From Ruegeria halocynthiae (GTDB lineage Bacteria; Pseudomonadota; Alphaproteobacteria; Rhodobacterales; Rhodobacteraceae): a DNA stretch of 64,000 bases. The first letter of the stretch is position 1. Each line of letters begins with the position of its first letter. The stretch spans positions 357,593-421,592 of the forward strand of contig NZ_JQEZ01000003.1 in the NCBI RefSeq assembly GCF_000743705.1, in the 5' to 3' direction. A program made the position numbers and the translations under genes. This document shows positions 8,925 to 16,693 of this stretch, one piece after another. The notes under the pieces are model-generated. The model saw only the letters and a list, made by a program, of their open reading frames with translations. It ran no database searches and had not been told where the DNA came from.

Positions 8925-10442
8925 ATGACGGATTCAACAGTTCTCAAGCTCAACGGGCTAAGCAAGCAGTTCGGCCCGGTTGTTGCCAATGACGACGTCA
9001 GCCTGACCCTGAACCGGGGCGAGGTGCTGGCGCTTTTGGGCGAAAACGGCGCGGGCAAGACCACGCTGATGAACATGCTGTTCGGGCATTACCTGCCCGA
9101 TTCCGGCACGATCGAGGTCGCGGATACAGCGGGTCAATTGCAGCCGCTGCCGCTGGGCCATCCGCAACTGGCGCTGGCGGCGGGCGTGGGTATGGTGCAT
9201 CAGCATTTCACGCTGGCCGAGAACATCTCGGCACTGGATAACATCACGCTGGGGTCCGAACCACTGTTTTCCCTGCGTCGCAACCGGCGCGCGGCGCGGC
9301 GCAGGGTCGAAGAGATCATCGCCCAAAGTGGGCTGAACGCGCCGCTGGATACGCCTGTGGGGCGGTTGTCAGTGGGCGAAAGGCAGCGGGTCGAGATCCT
9401 CAAGGCGCTGTATCGGCAGGCGCGGATACTGGTTTTGGATGAACCCACCGCCGTTTTGACCCCGCAAGAGGCCGACACCCTGTTCGAAAACATCCGCATG
9501 ATGACGAATGACGGGCTGTCGGTGATTTTCATCAGCCACAAATTGCGTGAAGTTCTGGCGTTTTCCGACCGAATCGCAGTGCTGCGCCATGGACGCAAGG
9601 TTGGCGAAATGGCAACGTCCGAGGCTGATGAGACATCCATTGCCCGAATGATGGTCGGGGCGGAAACGCCGGAACTTGCCAGTGCGGCGATGACCCCGGG
9701 CGCGCCGGTACTGACCATGTCCGATGTGTCGGTGGCGGGCCGGTCCAAGCGCGATACGCTCAACGGCGTCAATCTGACCGTACATGCGCATGAAATCCTT
9801 GGGATTGCCGGGGTTTCAGGCAACGGACAAAGCGGGTTGGCCGATGTGATCTCGGGTCTGGCGCATCCTGAACAGGGTCTAATCAAGGTAAATGAGGTGG
9901 AAATTGACACCCTCAGCCCGGCTGCCATGGTGCAGGCGGGCGTGGGCCGCATTCCCGAAGATCGCCACCGCGAAGGTATCGTCGGCGCGATGAGCGTAGC
10001 CGAGAATATGATCATCGAACGTCTGGATGACGGTGGCGTGCAGTCGCGCGGCCTGCTGCGGCGCGAGGCGATGCAAGCCAACGCCGAACGTCTGGCCCAA
10101 GCCTATGATGTGCGCGGGCCAGGCGTGAATGCCCCGGCGCGGCTGCTGTCGGGGGGCAATATCCAGAAACTCATCCTCGCGCGCGTGTTTGACCGCGCGC
10201 CGCAGCTGATCCTGGCCAATCAGCCCACCCGTGGTCTGGATATGGGGGCCGCAGCCGAGGTCGGGCGACGATTGCTTGAGGCGCGCGAACGCGGTGCAGG
10301 AGTGGTGCTGGTCTCGGAAGATCTGGACGAAATTCTGGGTCTTGCCGACCGGATCATGGTGATCCGCGACGGCGAATTGCACCAGACCCCCGGCCGTGAC
10401 CGCGAACAGATTGGCCTGATGATGGCAGGAGAACCGGCATGA
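8925..10442 (+). CDS. ABC transporter ATP-binding protein with two ATPase domains (nucleoside type)
   Basis: A 505-residue cytoplasmic ATPase of the RbsA/MglA/YufO type, powering uptake by the adjoining permeases. The N-terminal domain has Walker A GENGAGKTT (residues 39-47), an LSVGERQR signature near 148 and Walker B LVLDEPT near 168. The second domain starts near residue 262 and has, as usual in this group, a degenerate P-loop (GVSGNGQSG), an intact LLSGGNIQK signature, and ANQPT in place of the Walker B acidic pair, so hydrolysis probably occurs mainly at one site. Its stop codon overlaps the next start by ATGA, indicating coupled translation. Confidence 0.93.
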   Translation: MTDSTVLKLNGLSKQFGPVVANDDVSLTLNRGEVLALLGENGAGKTTLMNMLFGHYLPDSGTIEVADTAGQLQPLPLGHPQLALAAGVGMVHQHFTLAENISALDNITLGSEPLFSLRRNRRAARRRVEEIIAQSGLNAPLDTPVGRLSVGERQRVEILKALYRQARILVLDEPTAVLTPQEADTLFENIRMMTNDGLSVIFISHKLREVLAFSDRIAVLRHGRKVGEMATSEADETSIARMMVGAETPELASAAMTPGAPVLTMSDVSVAGRSKRDTLNGVNLTVHAHEILGIAGVSGNGQSGLADVISGLAHPEQGLIKVNEVEIDTLSPAAMVQAGVGRIPEDRHREGIVGAMSVAENMIIERLDDGGVQSRGLLRREAMQANAERLAQAYDVRGPGVNAPARLLSGGNIQKLILARVFDRAPQLILANQPTRGLDMGAAAEVGRRLLEARERGAGVVLVSEDLDEILGLADRIMVIRDGELHQTPGRDREQIGLMMAGEPA

Positions 10443-11512
10443 TCCGCATAGAACCGCGTCAGACCCAATCGCGGGCCTTTACGCTGGGCGTTCCCATCCT
10501 GTCCGCCGTGATCGCGCTGGCCTTTGCGGCGATCCCCCTGCTGGCCGCCGGGGCCAATCCAATCGCAGCCTACGCCGAGATGTATCGTGGGGTGTTCGGC
10601 TCAGTCTTTGCCTTTTCCGAAGTGCTGACCCGCGCCACGCCGCTGATCTTTACCGGCCTGGCCGCCGCTTTGGCGTTCCGCGCCAAACTGTGGAACATCG
10701 GGGCCGAAGGGCAGCTGTATCTGGGTGCAATGGCCGCCGTTGCCATCGGATCGGGGGTGTTGGATGTGTCCGGTATCCTGCTGTTACCGCTGATCGTGGT
10801 GCTGGGCGCAGCGGCAGGCGCGGCGGGGATGGTTGCGCCGACATATCTAAAAACACGGTTTGGCGCGGATGAGGTGGTCACCACCTTGCTGCTGAATTTC
10901 ATCATTCTGATCTTTGTGCAGATGATGCTGGAAGGCCCGTTACAGGACCCGATGAGCCTGGGTTGGCCACAATCGGCACCCGTTTTGGAGCAGGGAATGC
11001 TGCCGCCCTTGTTGGAGCGGATGCGGGTCCATTCCGGGTTGATTCTGGCTCTGATACTGGCCGGGATGGCCCAATTCATGCTGGCGCGTTCGGTTTGGGG
11101 GTTCCGGTTGCGGGCCGTTGGGGAAAACGCTGCCGCCGCGCGCCATGCGGGGATCAACGTGAAACGCTCGTTGTATGGTGTGGCCATCTTGTCGGGTGGT
11201 CTGGCCGGTTTGGCCGGGGTCAGCGAGGTGGCGGGCCTCAAAGGGTATCTGACCGCCGACCTGTCGCCCGGCTTTGGCTATACCGGTATCGTCGTGGCGA
11301 TGCTGGCGGGCCTGTCGCCGGTGGGCGTCGTGATTGCGGCTTTGTTCATCGCCTCGGTCTTTGTCGGGGCCGACAGCATGAGCCGCGCCATGGGGGTGTC
11401 GTCCTTTCTGGCGGACCTCGTGGTTTCAATGTCGTTACTGTGCGTTCTGGTTGGCGGGTTCGTGGCACGTTATCGGATCGTCCGGGCCAGCACCGCGAGG
11501 GCAGCGTCATGA
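10439..11512 (+). CDS. ABC transporter permease (nucleoside/nucleobase importer, subunit 1)
   Basis: A 357-residue inner-membrane permease of the branched-chain/ribose/nucleoside group (BPD_transp_2). It has about nine hydrophobic helices. The core RAKLWNIGAEGQLYLGAMAAV and the coupling region RAVGENAAAARHAGI, followed by a glycine-rich LSGGLAGLAG helix, are family features; the coupling region contacts the ATPase. It overlaps both the preceding ATPase and the following permease genes by four bases, so three transport genes are translationally linked. Confidence 0.92.
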   Translation: MIRIEPRQTQSRAFTLGVPILSAVIALAFAAIPLLAAGANPIAAYAEMYRGVFGSVFAFSEVLTRATPLIFTGLAAALAFRAKLWNIGAEGQLYLGAMAAVAIGSGVLDVSGILLLPLIVVLGAAAGAAGMVAPTYLKTRFGADEVVTTLLLNFIILIFVQMMLEGPLQDPMSLGWPQSAPVLEQGMLPPLLERMRVHSGLILALILAGMAQFMLARSVWGFRLRAVGENAAAARHAGINVKRSLYGVAILSGGLAGLAGVSEVAGLKGYLTADLSPGFGYTGIVVAMLAGLSPVGVVIAALFIASVFVGADSMSRAMGVSSFLADLVVSMSLLCVLVGGFVARYRIVRASTARAAS

Positions 11513-12453
11513 TGGATATCCTCAATATCCTGTTGTCCGAGAGCTTTTGGGCCGCCTCGCTGCGCATCGCGACGCCGCTGATCTTTGGCGTGCTGGGTGC
11601 GCTGATCTGTGAACGTGCCGGCGTGCTGAACCTTGGGATTGAGGGCATCTTTGTCGTCGGCGCCATGTGCGGATGGATGGCCGTCTGGCTGGGCGCTGGC
11701 CTGTGGGGTGGAGTGTTGGTCGCCGCGCTTGCAGGCGCATTCTTTGGCCTGCTGCACGCCATCCTGACCGTTCCGTTGGGACTGTCGCAGCATGTTTCGG
11801 GGTTGGGGATTACGCTGTTTGCCACCTCGGTCAGCTATTACACCTATCGCACCGCGCTGCCGAATGTATCTTCGCCGCCCAGGATTGAGCCGTTCCAGCC
11901 GCTGGACCTGCCGATCCTGTCTGATTTACCCTTTTTAGGGTCTGTTTTATTCCAGCAAACCGCGCTGACATGGCTGGCGCTGCTGCTGGTGGCGGTGGTC
12001 TGGTACGTGATGAACCGCACGGCGCTGGGTGTGGCGATTCAGGCGGTGGGCGACAACCCCGACAGCGTTGATGCACAGGGGCTGTCAGTCTATGCGTTGC
12101 GGATGGGCGCGGTCGCTGTCGGGTCTGCCCTGATGGCACTGGGCGGGGCCTTCCTGACCATGAGCGCCTTTGACGCCTTTTTCTTCGGCATGGTCAACGG
12201 ACGTGGCTGGGTATGCATCGCTCTGGTGATCTTTGCCAGTTGGCGACCGGGCAAGGCGCTGCTGGGCGCGTTGCTGTTCGGCGCATTCGATGCGTTGCAG
12301 GTGCGGCTACAGACTGAGATCGGCGCGCTTGTTCCCGGTCAGGTGTTCCTGATGGCACCTTATATCCTGTCGATCATCGCGCTTGTGATCGCCGCACGCT
12401 CGGCGGATTATCCGCGTGCATTGCTTACCCCCTGGTTCAAAGGCCAACGATAA
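11509..12453 (+). CDS. ABC transporter permease (nucleoside/nucleobase importer, subunit 2)
   Basis: A 314-residue inner-membrane permease, partner of the preceding one and of the same BPD_transp_2 family. The conserved block CERAGVLNLGIEGIF lies near the N-terminus and the coupling segment QAVGDNPDSVDAQGLSV in the C-terminal half; about eight to nine membrane helices are visible. The frame is open far upstream, but the true start is the ATG in the ATGA overlap with the upstream permease stop, since the conserved region begins there. The deaminase gene starts two bases after its stop. Confidence 0.92.
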   Translation: MMDILNILLSESFWAASLRIATPLIFGVLGALICERAGVLNLGIEGIFVVGAMCGWMAVWLGAGLWGGVLVAALAGAFFGLLHAILTVPLGLSQHVSGLGITLFATSVSYYTYRTALPNVSSPPRIEPFQPLDLPILSDLPFLGSVLFQQTALTWLALLLVAVVWYVMNRTALGVAIQAVGDNPDSVDAQGLSVYALRMGAVAVGSALMALGGAFLTMSAFDAFFFGMVNGRGWVCIALVIFASWRPGKALLGALLFGAFDALQVRLQTEIGALVPGQVFLMAPYILSIIALVIAARSADYPRALLTPWFKGQR

Positions 12454-12455
12454 TC

Positions 12456-13793
12456 ATGTTCGATCTGCTCATCAAAAACGCCACCCTGACCGACGGACAG
12501 ACCGGTGTGGATATCGCCTGCAAGGACGGCAAGATCGCTGCGGTCGAGGCCGGGATCACCGCCGAAGCGGCTGAGGTGATCGACGCCGGAGGTCAGCTGG
12601 TCTCACCCCCTTTTGTCGATCCGCATTTTCATATGGATGCAACCCTGTCGCTGGGCACGCCACGCATGAATGTCTCGGGCACCTTGCTTGAAGGCATCGC
12701 GCTGTGGGGCGAGCTGAAGCCGATCCAGACGGTTGATGACATCGTCGCCCGCGCTCTGCGGTACTGTGAGCTGGCCGTAGCCAAGGGGATCGGCGCGATC
12801 CGCAGCCATGTGGACACCTGCGATGATGAATTGAAGGGTGTGCAAGCCCTGTTGCAGGTCCGCGCGCAGGTAAAAGACTATCTGGACCTGCAATTGGTGG
12901 CCTTTCCGCAGGACGGGGTTCTGCGCGATCCTACCGCGATGCAAAACACCATCCGCGCGCTGGATATGGGGGTGGATGTCGTGGGTGGCATTCCGCATTT
13001 CGAACGCACCATGGCCGAAGGCGCGGAATCCGTGCGTCTGCTGTGTGAAATCGCAGCCAAGCGGGGCCTGATGGTCGACATGCATTGCGACGAAAGCGAC
13101 GATCCCCAAAGCCGCCATATCGAAACGCTGGCCTGCGAAACCCAACGTTTGGGTCTGAATGGTCGGGTGGCGGGCTCGCATCTGACGTCGATGCATTCGA
13201 TGGACAACTACTATGTCTCCAAGCTGATCCCGCTGATGGTCGAGGCCGGGGTGCATGCGATCCCGAACCCGTTGATCAACATCATGCTTCAGGGCCGCCA
13301 TGATAGCTATCCCAAGCGCCGCGGCCAGACCCGCGTGCGCGAGTTGCGCGATGCCGGGATTACTGTGGGCTTCGGGTCGGATTGCGTGATGGACCCGTGG
13401 TATTCGCTGGGCAAGGCCGACATGCTGGATGTGGCCTTCATGGGCCTGCATGTGGGGCAATTGTCCAGCCGCGCCGATATGGCGTGGTGTTTCGATGCGG
13501 TCACGGAAAATTCGGCGCGGATCATGGGGTTGCAGGGCTATGGCGTGGCCAAAGGGTGCGCGGCAAATTTCGTGCTGTTGCAGGCCACCGACCCGATCGA
13601 GGCGATCCGGCTACGCGCCCATCGTTTGGCTGTGGTGCGCAAGGGGCGCGTTATTGCGCGGTCGAATCCGGTGATCCACGAGGTGAACCTGGGTGCTGGC
13701 CAAAAGCCGCTGGACGAAGCGCGGGTGCCCTTTGTGTCCGAGGGCCCGGACCCGGTGATTTCTGGTGGAATTCGTGATTCACGGTTCGAATGA
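12456..13793 (+). CDS. Cytosine-deaminase-like amidohydrolase
   Basis: A 445-residue cytoplasmic metal-dependent hydrolase of the CodA branch of the amidohydrolase superfamily, expected to deaminate cytosine or a related nucleobase to a keto base plus ammonia. Metal ligands are visible as PHFHMD (H57, H59), HCDE (H210, with E213 the likely proton shuttle) and D309 in GSDCVMDPWY. AFPQ and the PNPLINIMLQGRHDSYPKRRG block match E. coli CodA closely. The residue after the metal aspartate is Cys310, where E. coli CodA has Asp314. That position shapes substrate choice, so the natural substrate may differ from cytosine. As the last gene of the uptake operon it would process the imported compound. 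Confidence 0.85.
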   Translation: MFDLLIKNATLTDGQTGVDIACKDGKIAAVEAGITAEAAEVIDAGGQLVSPPFVDPHFHMDATLSLGTPRMNVSGTLLEGIALWGELKPIQTVDDIVARALRYCELAVAKGIGAIRSHVDTCDDELKGVQALLQVRAQVKDYLDLQLVAFPQDGVLRDPTAMQNTIRALDMGVDVVGGIPHFERTMAEGAESVRLLCEIAAKRGLMVDMHCDESDDPQSRHIETLACETQRLGLNGRVAGSHLTSMHSMDNYYVSKLIPLMVEAGVHAIPNPLINIMLQGRHDSYPKRRGQTRVRELRDAGITVGFGSDCVMDPWYSLGKADMLDVAFMGLHVGQLSSRADMAWCFDAVTENSARIMGLQGYGVAKGCAANFVLLQATDPIEAIRLRAHRLAVVRKGRVIARSNPVIHEVNLGAGQKPLDEARVPFVSEGPDPVISGGIRDSRFE

Positions 13794-14222
13794 CGGGTGG
13801 TAAACGTGTCTGGTCTTTTCAGGTTGACCAGCGCGCAGATGGCACGTCTTGAACCCTCCTCTCCAAGCCCCACGGCAAACCTCGTGCCAATGTCAGGCGT
13901 GTTCCGAGGAGGATTACCGTCGTAAATCGCAATGGCTGACGTTGACAGGATGGATCGAAGAAATCTGTTGTGGTGCTGCCACAAAGATCAAAACCGAGCT
14001 ATGTGGATTGCGCGATCAGCACGTACCCCAGGGCCGCTATCTCTCGTTTTTTGGCAGTATCGCATGAGGAGAACCTCATCGCAGCATTTATAGTTGTTAT
14101 GCTACCGCGACGTGTATGGAGCGGCCATCGAGAGGCAGCTTCCGAACCCGTTGGCATTGTCTTGTTGCACTCCAGCCAAATACGGTCTCTGCTGCAAGAG
14201 AACCGCATTTTAAGAGGTCACA
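13794..14222. other. Intergenic region, 429 bases, no gene recognised
   Basis: Short openings exist on both strands, but none has a ribosome site plus recognisable protein. A small hairpin, ATGAGG-agaa-CCTCAT, sits at 14065-14080. The region must contain the promoter of the downstream reductase; no clear -35/-10 pair was found. It may be decayed coding sequence. Confidence 0.35.
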
Positions 14223-15254
14223 ATGCCCCAAACATCCGACACCAATCGTCGTATTGTTCTTGCCGAACGCCCAAACGGACAGCCGGACGAAAATACGCTG
14301 CGCCTTGAAACCACGAGCGTTCCTGACCCTGGGCCAGCACAGATGCTGGTACGCACGGTGTATCTGTCGCTGGATCCTTATATGCGCGGCCGAATGAATG
14401 ATGCAAAATCCTATGCCGAACCCGTTTCGATTGACGGGGTTATGACGGGTCAGGTCGTGGGGCAGGTGGTCAAATCCAACATCGAAGGGTACGAAGCCGG
14501 AGACTATGTGCTCAACACAAGCGGGTGGCAGGACTTTGCGGTCTCAGATGGAACGCAGGTCGTCAAGTTGGGGAAATCCCCGGAAAACCCATCTTGGTCG
14601 CTCGGAATTCTCGGAATGCCGGGCTACACGGCTTATGCGGGGCTTTTGAAGATCGGGGAACCCAAGGCGGGTGAAACCGTTGTTGTGGCCGCCGCGGCCG
14701 GTCCGGTTGGCGCGACAGTCGGTCAGATCGCAAAGCTAAAAGGATGTCGCGTGGTGGGCATCGCAGGCGGTCCTGAAAAATGTGCACATGTCGTCGAAAA
14801 CCTTGGGTTTGATGCGTGTTTGGACCACCGGTCTGGCGATCTGGCGGCGCAATTGCGCGAGGCTTGCCCAGATGGAATTGACGTGTATTTTGAAAACGTT
14901 GGCGGCAAAGTTCTCTATGCCGTATTGCCGCTGTTGAATCCGTTTGCACGGGTGCCCGTCTGCGGAATTGTATCCTGGTACAACCTGCCCGGCCTACCGG
15001 ACGGCCCGGATATGGGCCCTGCGATCATAGGTACGATCCTGCGGATGAAAGTCAGAATGCAGGGTTTCATAATTTACGACAACTTCGGTGCCGACGTGTA
15101 TCAGGAGTTTGTCCGCGATATGACGGCCTGGCTCGACAACGGTTCAATAACCTACAAGGAACATGTGGTTGAGGGGCTGGAGAATGCTCCGGAAGCATTC
15201 AATCAGCTGCTGGTTGGCGGAAATTTTGGAAAAATGGTTGTCAAAGTTGGTTAA
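14223..15254 (+). CDS. Zinc-independent NADP-dependent reductase of the MDR superfamily (curcumin/alkenal reductase type)
   Basis: A 343-residue cytosolic oxidoreductase of the medium-chain family lacking zinc ligands, like E. coli CurA and the leukotriene/prostaglandin reductases, which reduce alpha,beta-unsaturated carbonyls with NADPH. The substrate-side motif VYLSLDPYMRGRM lies near residues 45-57. The nucleotide-binding fold shows the AAAAGPVGATVGQIAK glycine pattern near 158-173, and GIAGGPEKC follows as the cofactor phosphate loop. GMPGYTAYAGL is also typical. It appears monocistronic, with ordinary codon usage. A general detoxification role is inferred from family; the true substrate is unknown. 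Confidence 0.87.
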   Translation: MPQTSDTNRRIVLAERPNGQPDENTLRLETTSVPDPGPAQMLVRTVYLSLDPYMRGRMNDAKSYAEPVSIDGVMTGQVVGQVVKSNIEGYEAGDYVLNTSGWQDFAVSDGTQVVKLGKSPENPSWSLGILGMPGYTAYAGLLKIGEPKAGETVVVAAAAGPVGATVGQIAKLKGCRVVGIAGGPEKCAHVVENLGFDACLDHRSGDLAAQLREACPDGIDVYFENVGGKVLYAVLPLLNPFARVPVCGIVSWYNLPGLPDGPDMGPAIIGTILRMKVRMQGFIIYDNFGADVYQEFVRDMTAWLDNGSITYKEHVVEGLENAPEAFNQLLVGGNFGKMVVKVG

Positions 15255-15558
15255 CCGAACACGCGGCGTGACATGGTAACGCTCTTTGGATGGGTCCATC
15301 GTTAGCGTTGGGCCCAAAGTTGCCAGTCAGCGAATACCTCTGTTGCTTGGACAAGACCTGCAAGTCCGGGCCTTCGGTGCGACAGCGAAATCTTGAGTTG
15401 GCCGAACTTACAATTTGCGAGACGTGGCTGCCCTACCTCTGCCTTGCCCTTAAGCCTCACCTGATGCACCTTATATGCGAAGGAGGGATGTCCGTTTCAC
15501 GGCTGGTTCTGTTGGCAAACGGATCAGCGCGGTGCCATGTTTGGGGAAGGAGTGTGTC
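15255..15558. other. Intergenic region, 304 bases
   Basis: A spacer between two plus-strand genes. It contains no supportable gene and no clear terminator. TATATG at about 15474 is a possible -10, but I see no matching -35 at normal distance. A strong GGAAGGAG lies just before the downstream ATG. Confidence 0.3.
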
Positions 15559-16377
15559 ATGACATCCAAGACCAAAGGCTCCACACCACCGGACAATCCG
15601 AGGCCGCAGCAGCAGGCCATGCCCAAGGTCAACAAGGTGACTGCGGGTGATATAATCGCGTCACTGAAGGCCGGGTTTTCCGACTTTCTGGCTCGCCCCA
15701 TCATGAGCGGCTTCTTCGGCCTTTTCTATGCGGTTTTCGGAATCCTATTTGTCTGGAGCCTGGTCTGGCTCGGCAAGATCTGGATGATCATTCCCGCCAT
15801 TGTAGGCTTTCCGCTGGTCGCGCCTTTTGCTGCAGCCGGGCTTTATGAGATGTCCCGCCAATTGCAGAAGGGAGAGAGTTTCGGCTGGTCTGAAATCCTC
15901 ACCGTCATGGCAAATCAACGCAAGCGCGAAATGGGCTGGATGGCCTTTGTCACCCTGTTCATTTTCTGGGTTTGGATTTACCAGGTTCGGCTTTGGTTGG
16001 CGATCATCCTGCAGAACGCCTCCTTCTCGGATTTTGACGGTTTTTTGAACACTGTATTCTTCACACCTCAGGGCTGGACCTTCCTTGCTGTTGGCACCTG
16101 CGTCGGCGCGTTTCTGTCAGCTGCCCTGTTCTCGGTGACCGTCGTCGCCATGCCCATGTTGCTGGATCGGGAAACCAACTTTGTCTCCGCCATGTTAACG
16201 TCCATTCGCGTCGTCACGGAAAGTCCGGTGGTCATGCTCACCTGGGCTGCGATCATCTCGGTCACCATGCTGCTGTCACTGGTGTCGGCGTTCCTGGGCC
16301 TGATCTTCACCCTGCCGATCCTTGGTCACACCTCGTGGCATCTCTATCAGCGGGCCGTGTCGCCAGCGGAGGGGTGA
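15559..16377 (+). CDS. DUF2189-family integral membrane protein
   Basis: A 272-residue inner-membrane protein with five to six hydrophobic helices after a proline/glutamine-rich cytoplasmic N-terminus. The sequence around IIASLKAGFSDFLARP, followed by FGLFYAVFGILF and GFPLVAPFAAAGLYEMSRQL, is the DUF2189 pattern found widely in Rhodobacteraceae. The function is unknown. The ATG was chosen because GGAAGGAG lies upstream and the DUF homology starts soon after; the frame is open 28 codons further up. It has no operon partner: downstream lies an inverted-repeat element. Confidence 0.82.
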   Translation: MTSKTKGSTPPDNPRPQQQAMPKVNKVTAGDIIASLKAGFSDFLARPIMSGFFGLFYAVFGILFVWSLVWLGKIWMIIPAIVGFPLVAPFAAAGLYEMSRQLQKGESFGWSEILTVMANQRKREMGWMAFVTLFIFWVWIYQVRLWLAIILQNASFSDFDGFLNTVFFTPQGWTFLAVGTCVGAFLSAALFSVTVVAMPMLLDRETNFVSAMLTSIRVVTESPVVMLTWAAIISVTMLLSLVSAFLGLIFTLPILGHTSWHLYQRAVSPAEG

Positions 16378-16397
16378 TCTATCAAGTCATCGGAAAC

Positions 16398-16622
16398 GGC
16401 TGATTTTGTTGAAAAACTCAGTTTTTGGCGCAAGTTGGTGATTTTTTTTGCAGCACAGGGCGGGTCGCCGTTTTTGGCGAGGCGGTCGGCCAATTCCAAC
16501 CTCCGGCCCCGCAGCGCCGTCTCATAGTCTGTGAACCACAATCTGGCGTGACTTTCGCGGGCCATGCGATTTCTGCGGAAAATCACACTTTCACATTTTG
16601 GAGTTTTTCAACACAATCGGCT
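16398..16622. mobile_element. Small inverted-repeat element (MITE-like or insertion-sequence remnant)
   Basis: The left end (16398-16419) and right end (16601-16622) form terminal inverted repeats matching at 19 of 22 positions, both pointing inward through TGTTGAAAAACTC. Between them are about 180 bases encoding no full protein. A minus-strand opening crossing the left end (LADRLAKNGDPPC...) could be a transposase fragment. Size, repeat structure and location in a convergent intergenic gap suggest a non-autonomous transposable element or deleted insertion sequence. I did not identify an obvious target duplication. Confidence 0.55.
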
Positions 16623-16640
16623 CCAAGCCGAACTTCAAAG

Positions 16641-16680
16641 CAAAAAGCCCCACGCTTGTTTTGCGCGGGGCTTATCTTTT
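16641..16680 (-). terminator. Rho-independent terminator of the phytase-like gene
   Basis: AAGCCCC (16645-16651) pairs with GGGGCTT (16667-16673), with extra CG pairs inside the loop region. Read on the minus strand, the hairpin is followed by TTTTTG. It lies just past the stop codon at 16694. Confidence 0.7.
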
Positions 16681-16693
16681 GCAGGGGTGAACC

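Noticed and set aside
9200-10081. 293-codon minus-strand frame inside the nucleoside importer ATPase gene
   Set aside because: It is antisense to a fully supported ATPase with intact Walker and signature motifs; composition is that of a mirror frame in high-GC DNA.
13849-14397. Several short plus-strand frames (about 60-110 codons) before the reductase gene
   Set aside because: They overlap one another, lack ribosome sites, and the longest runs into the reductase gene in another frame.
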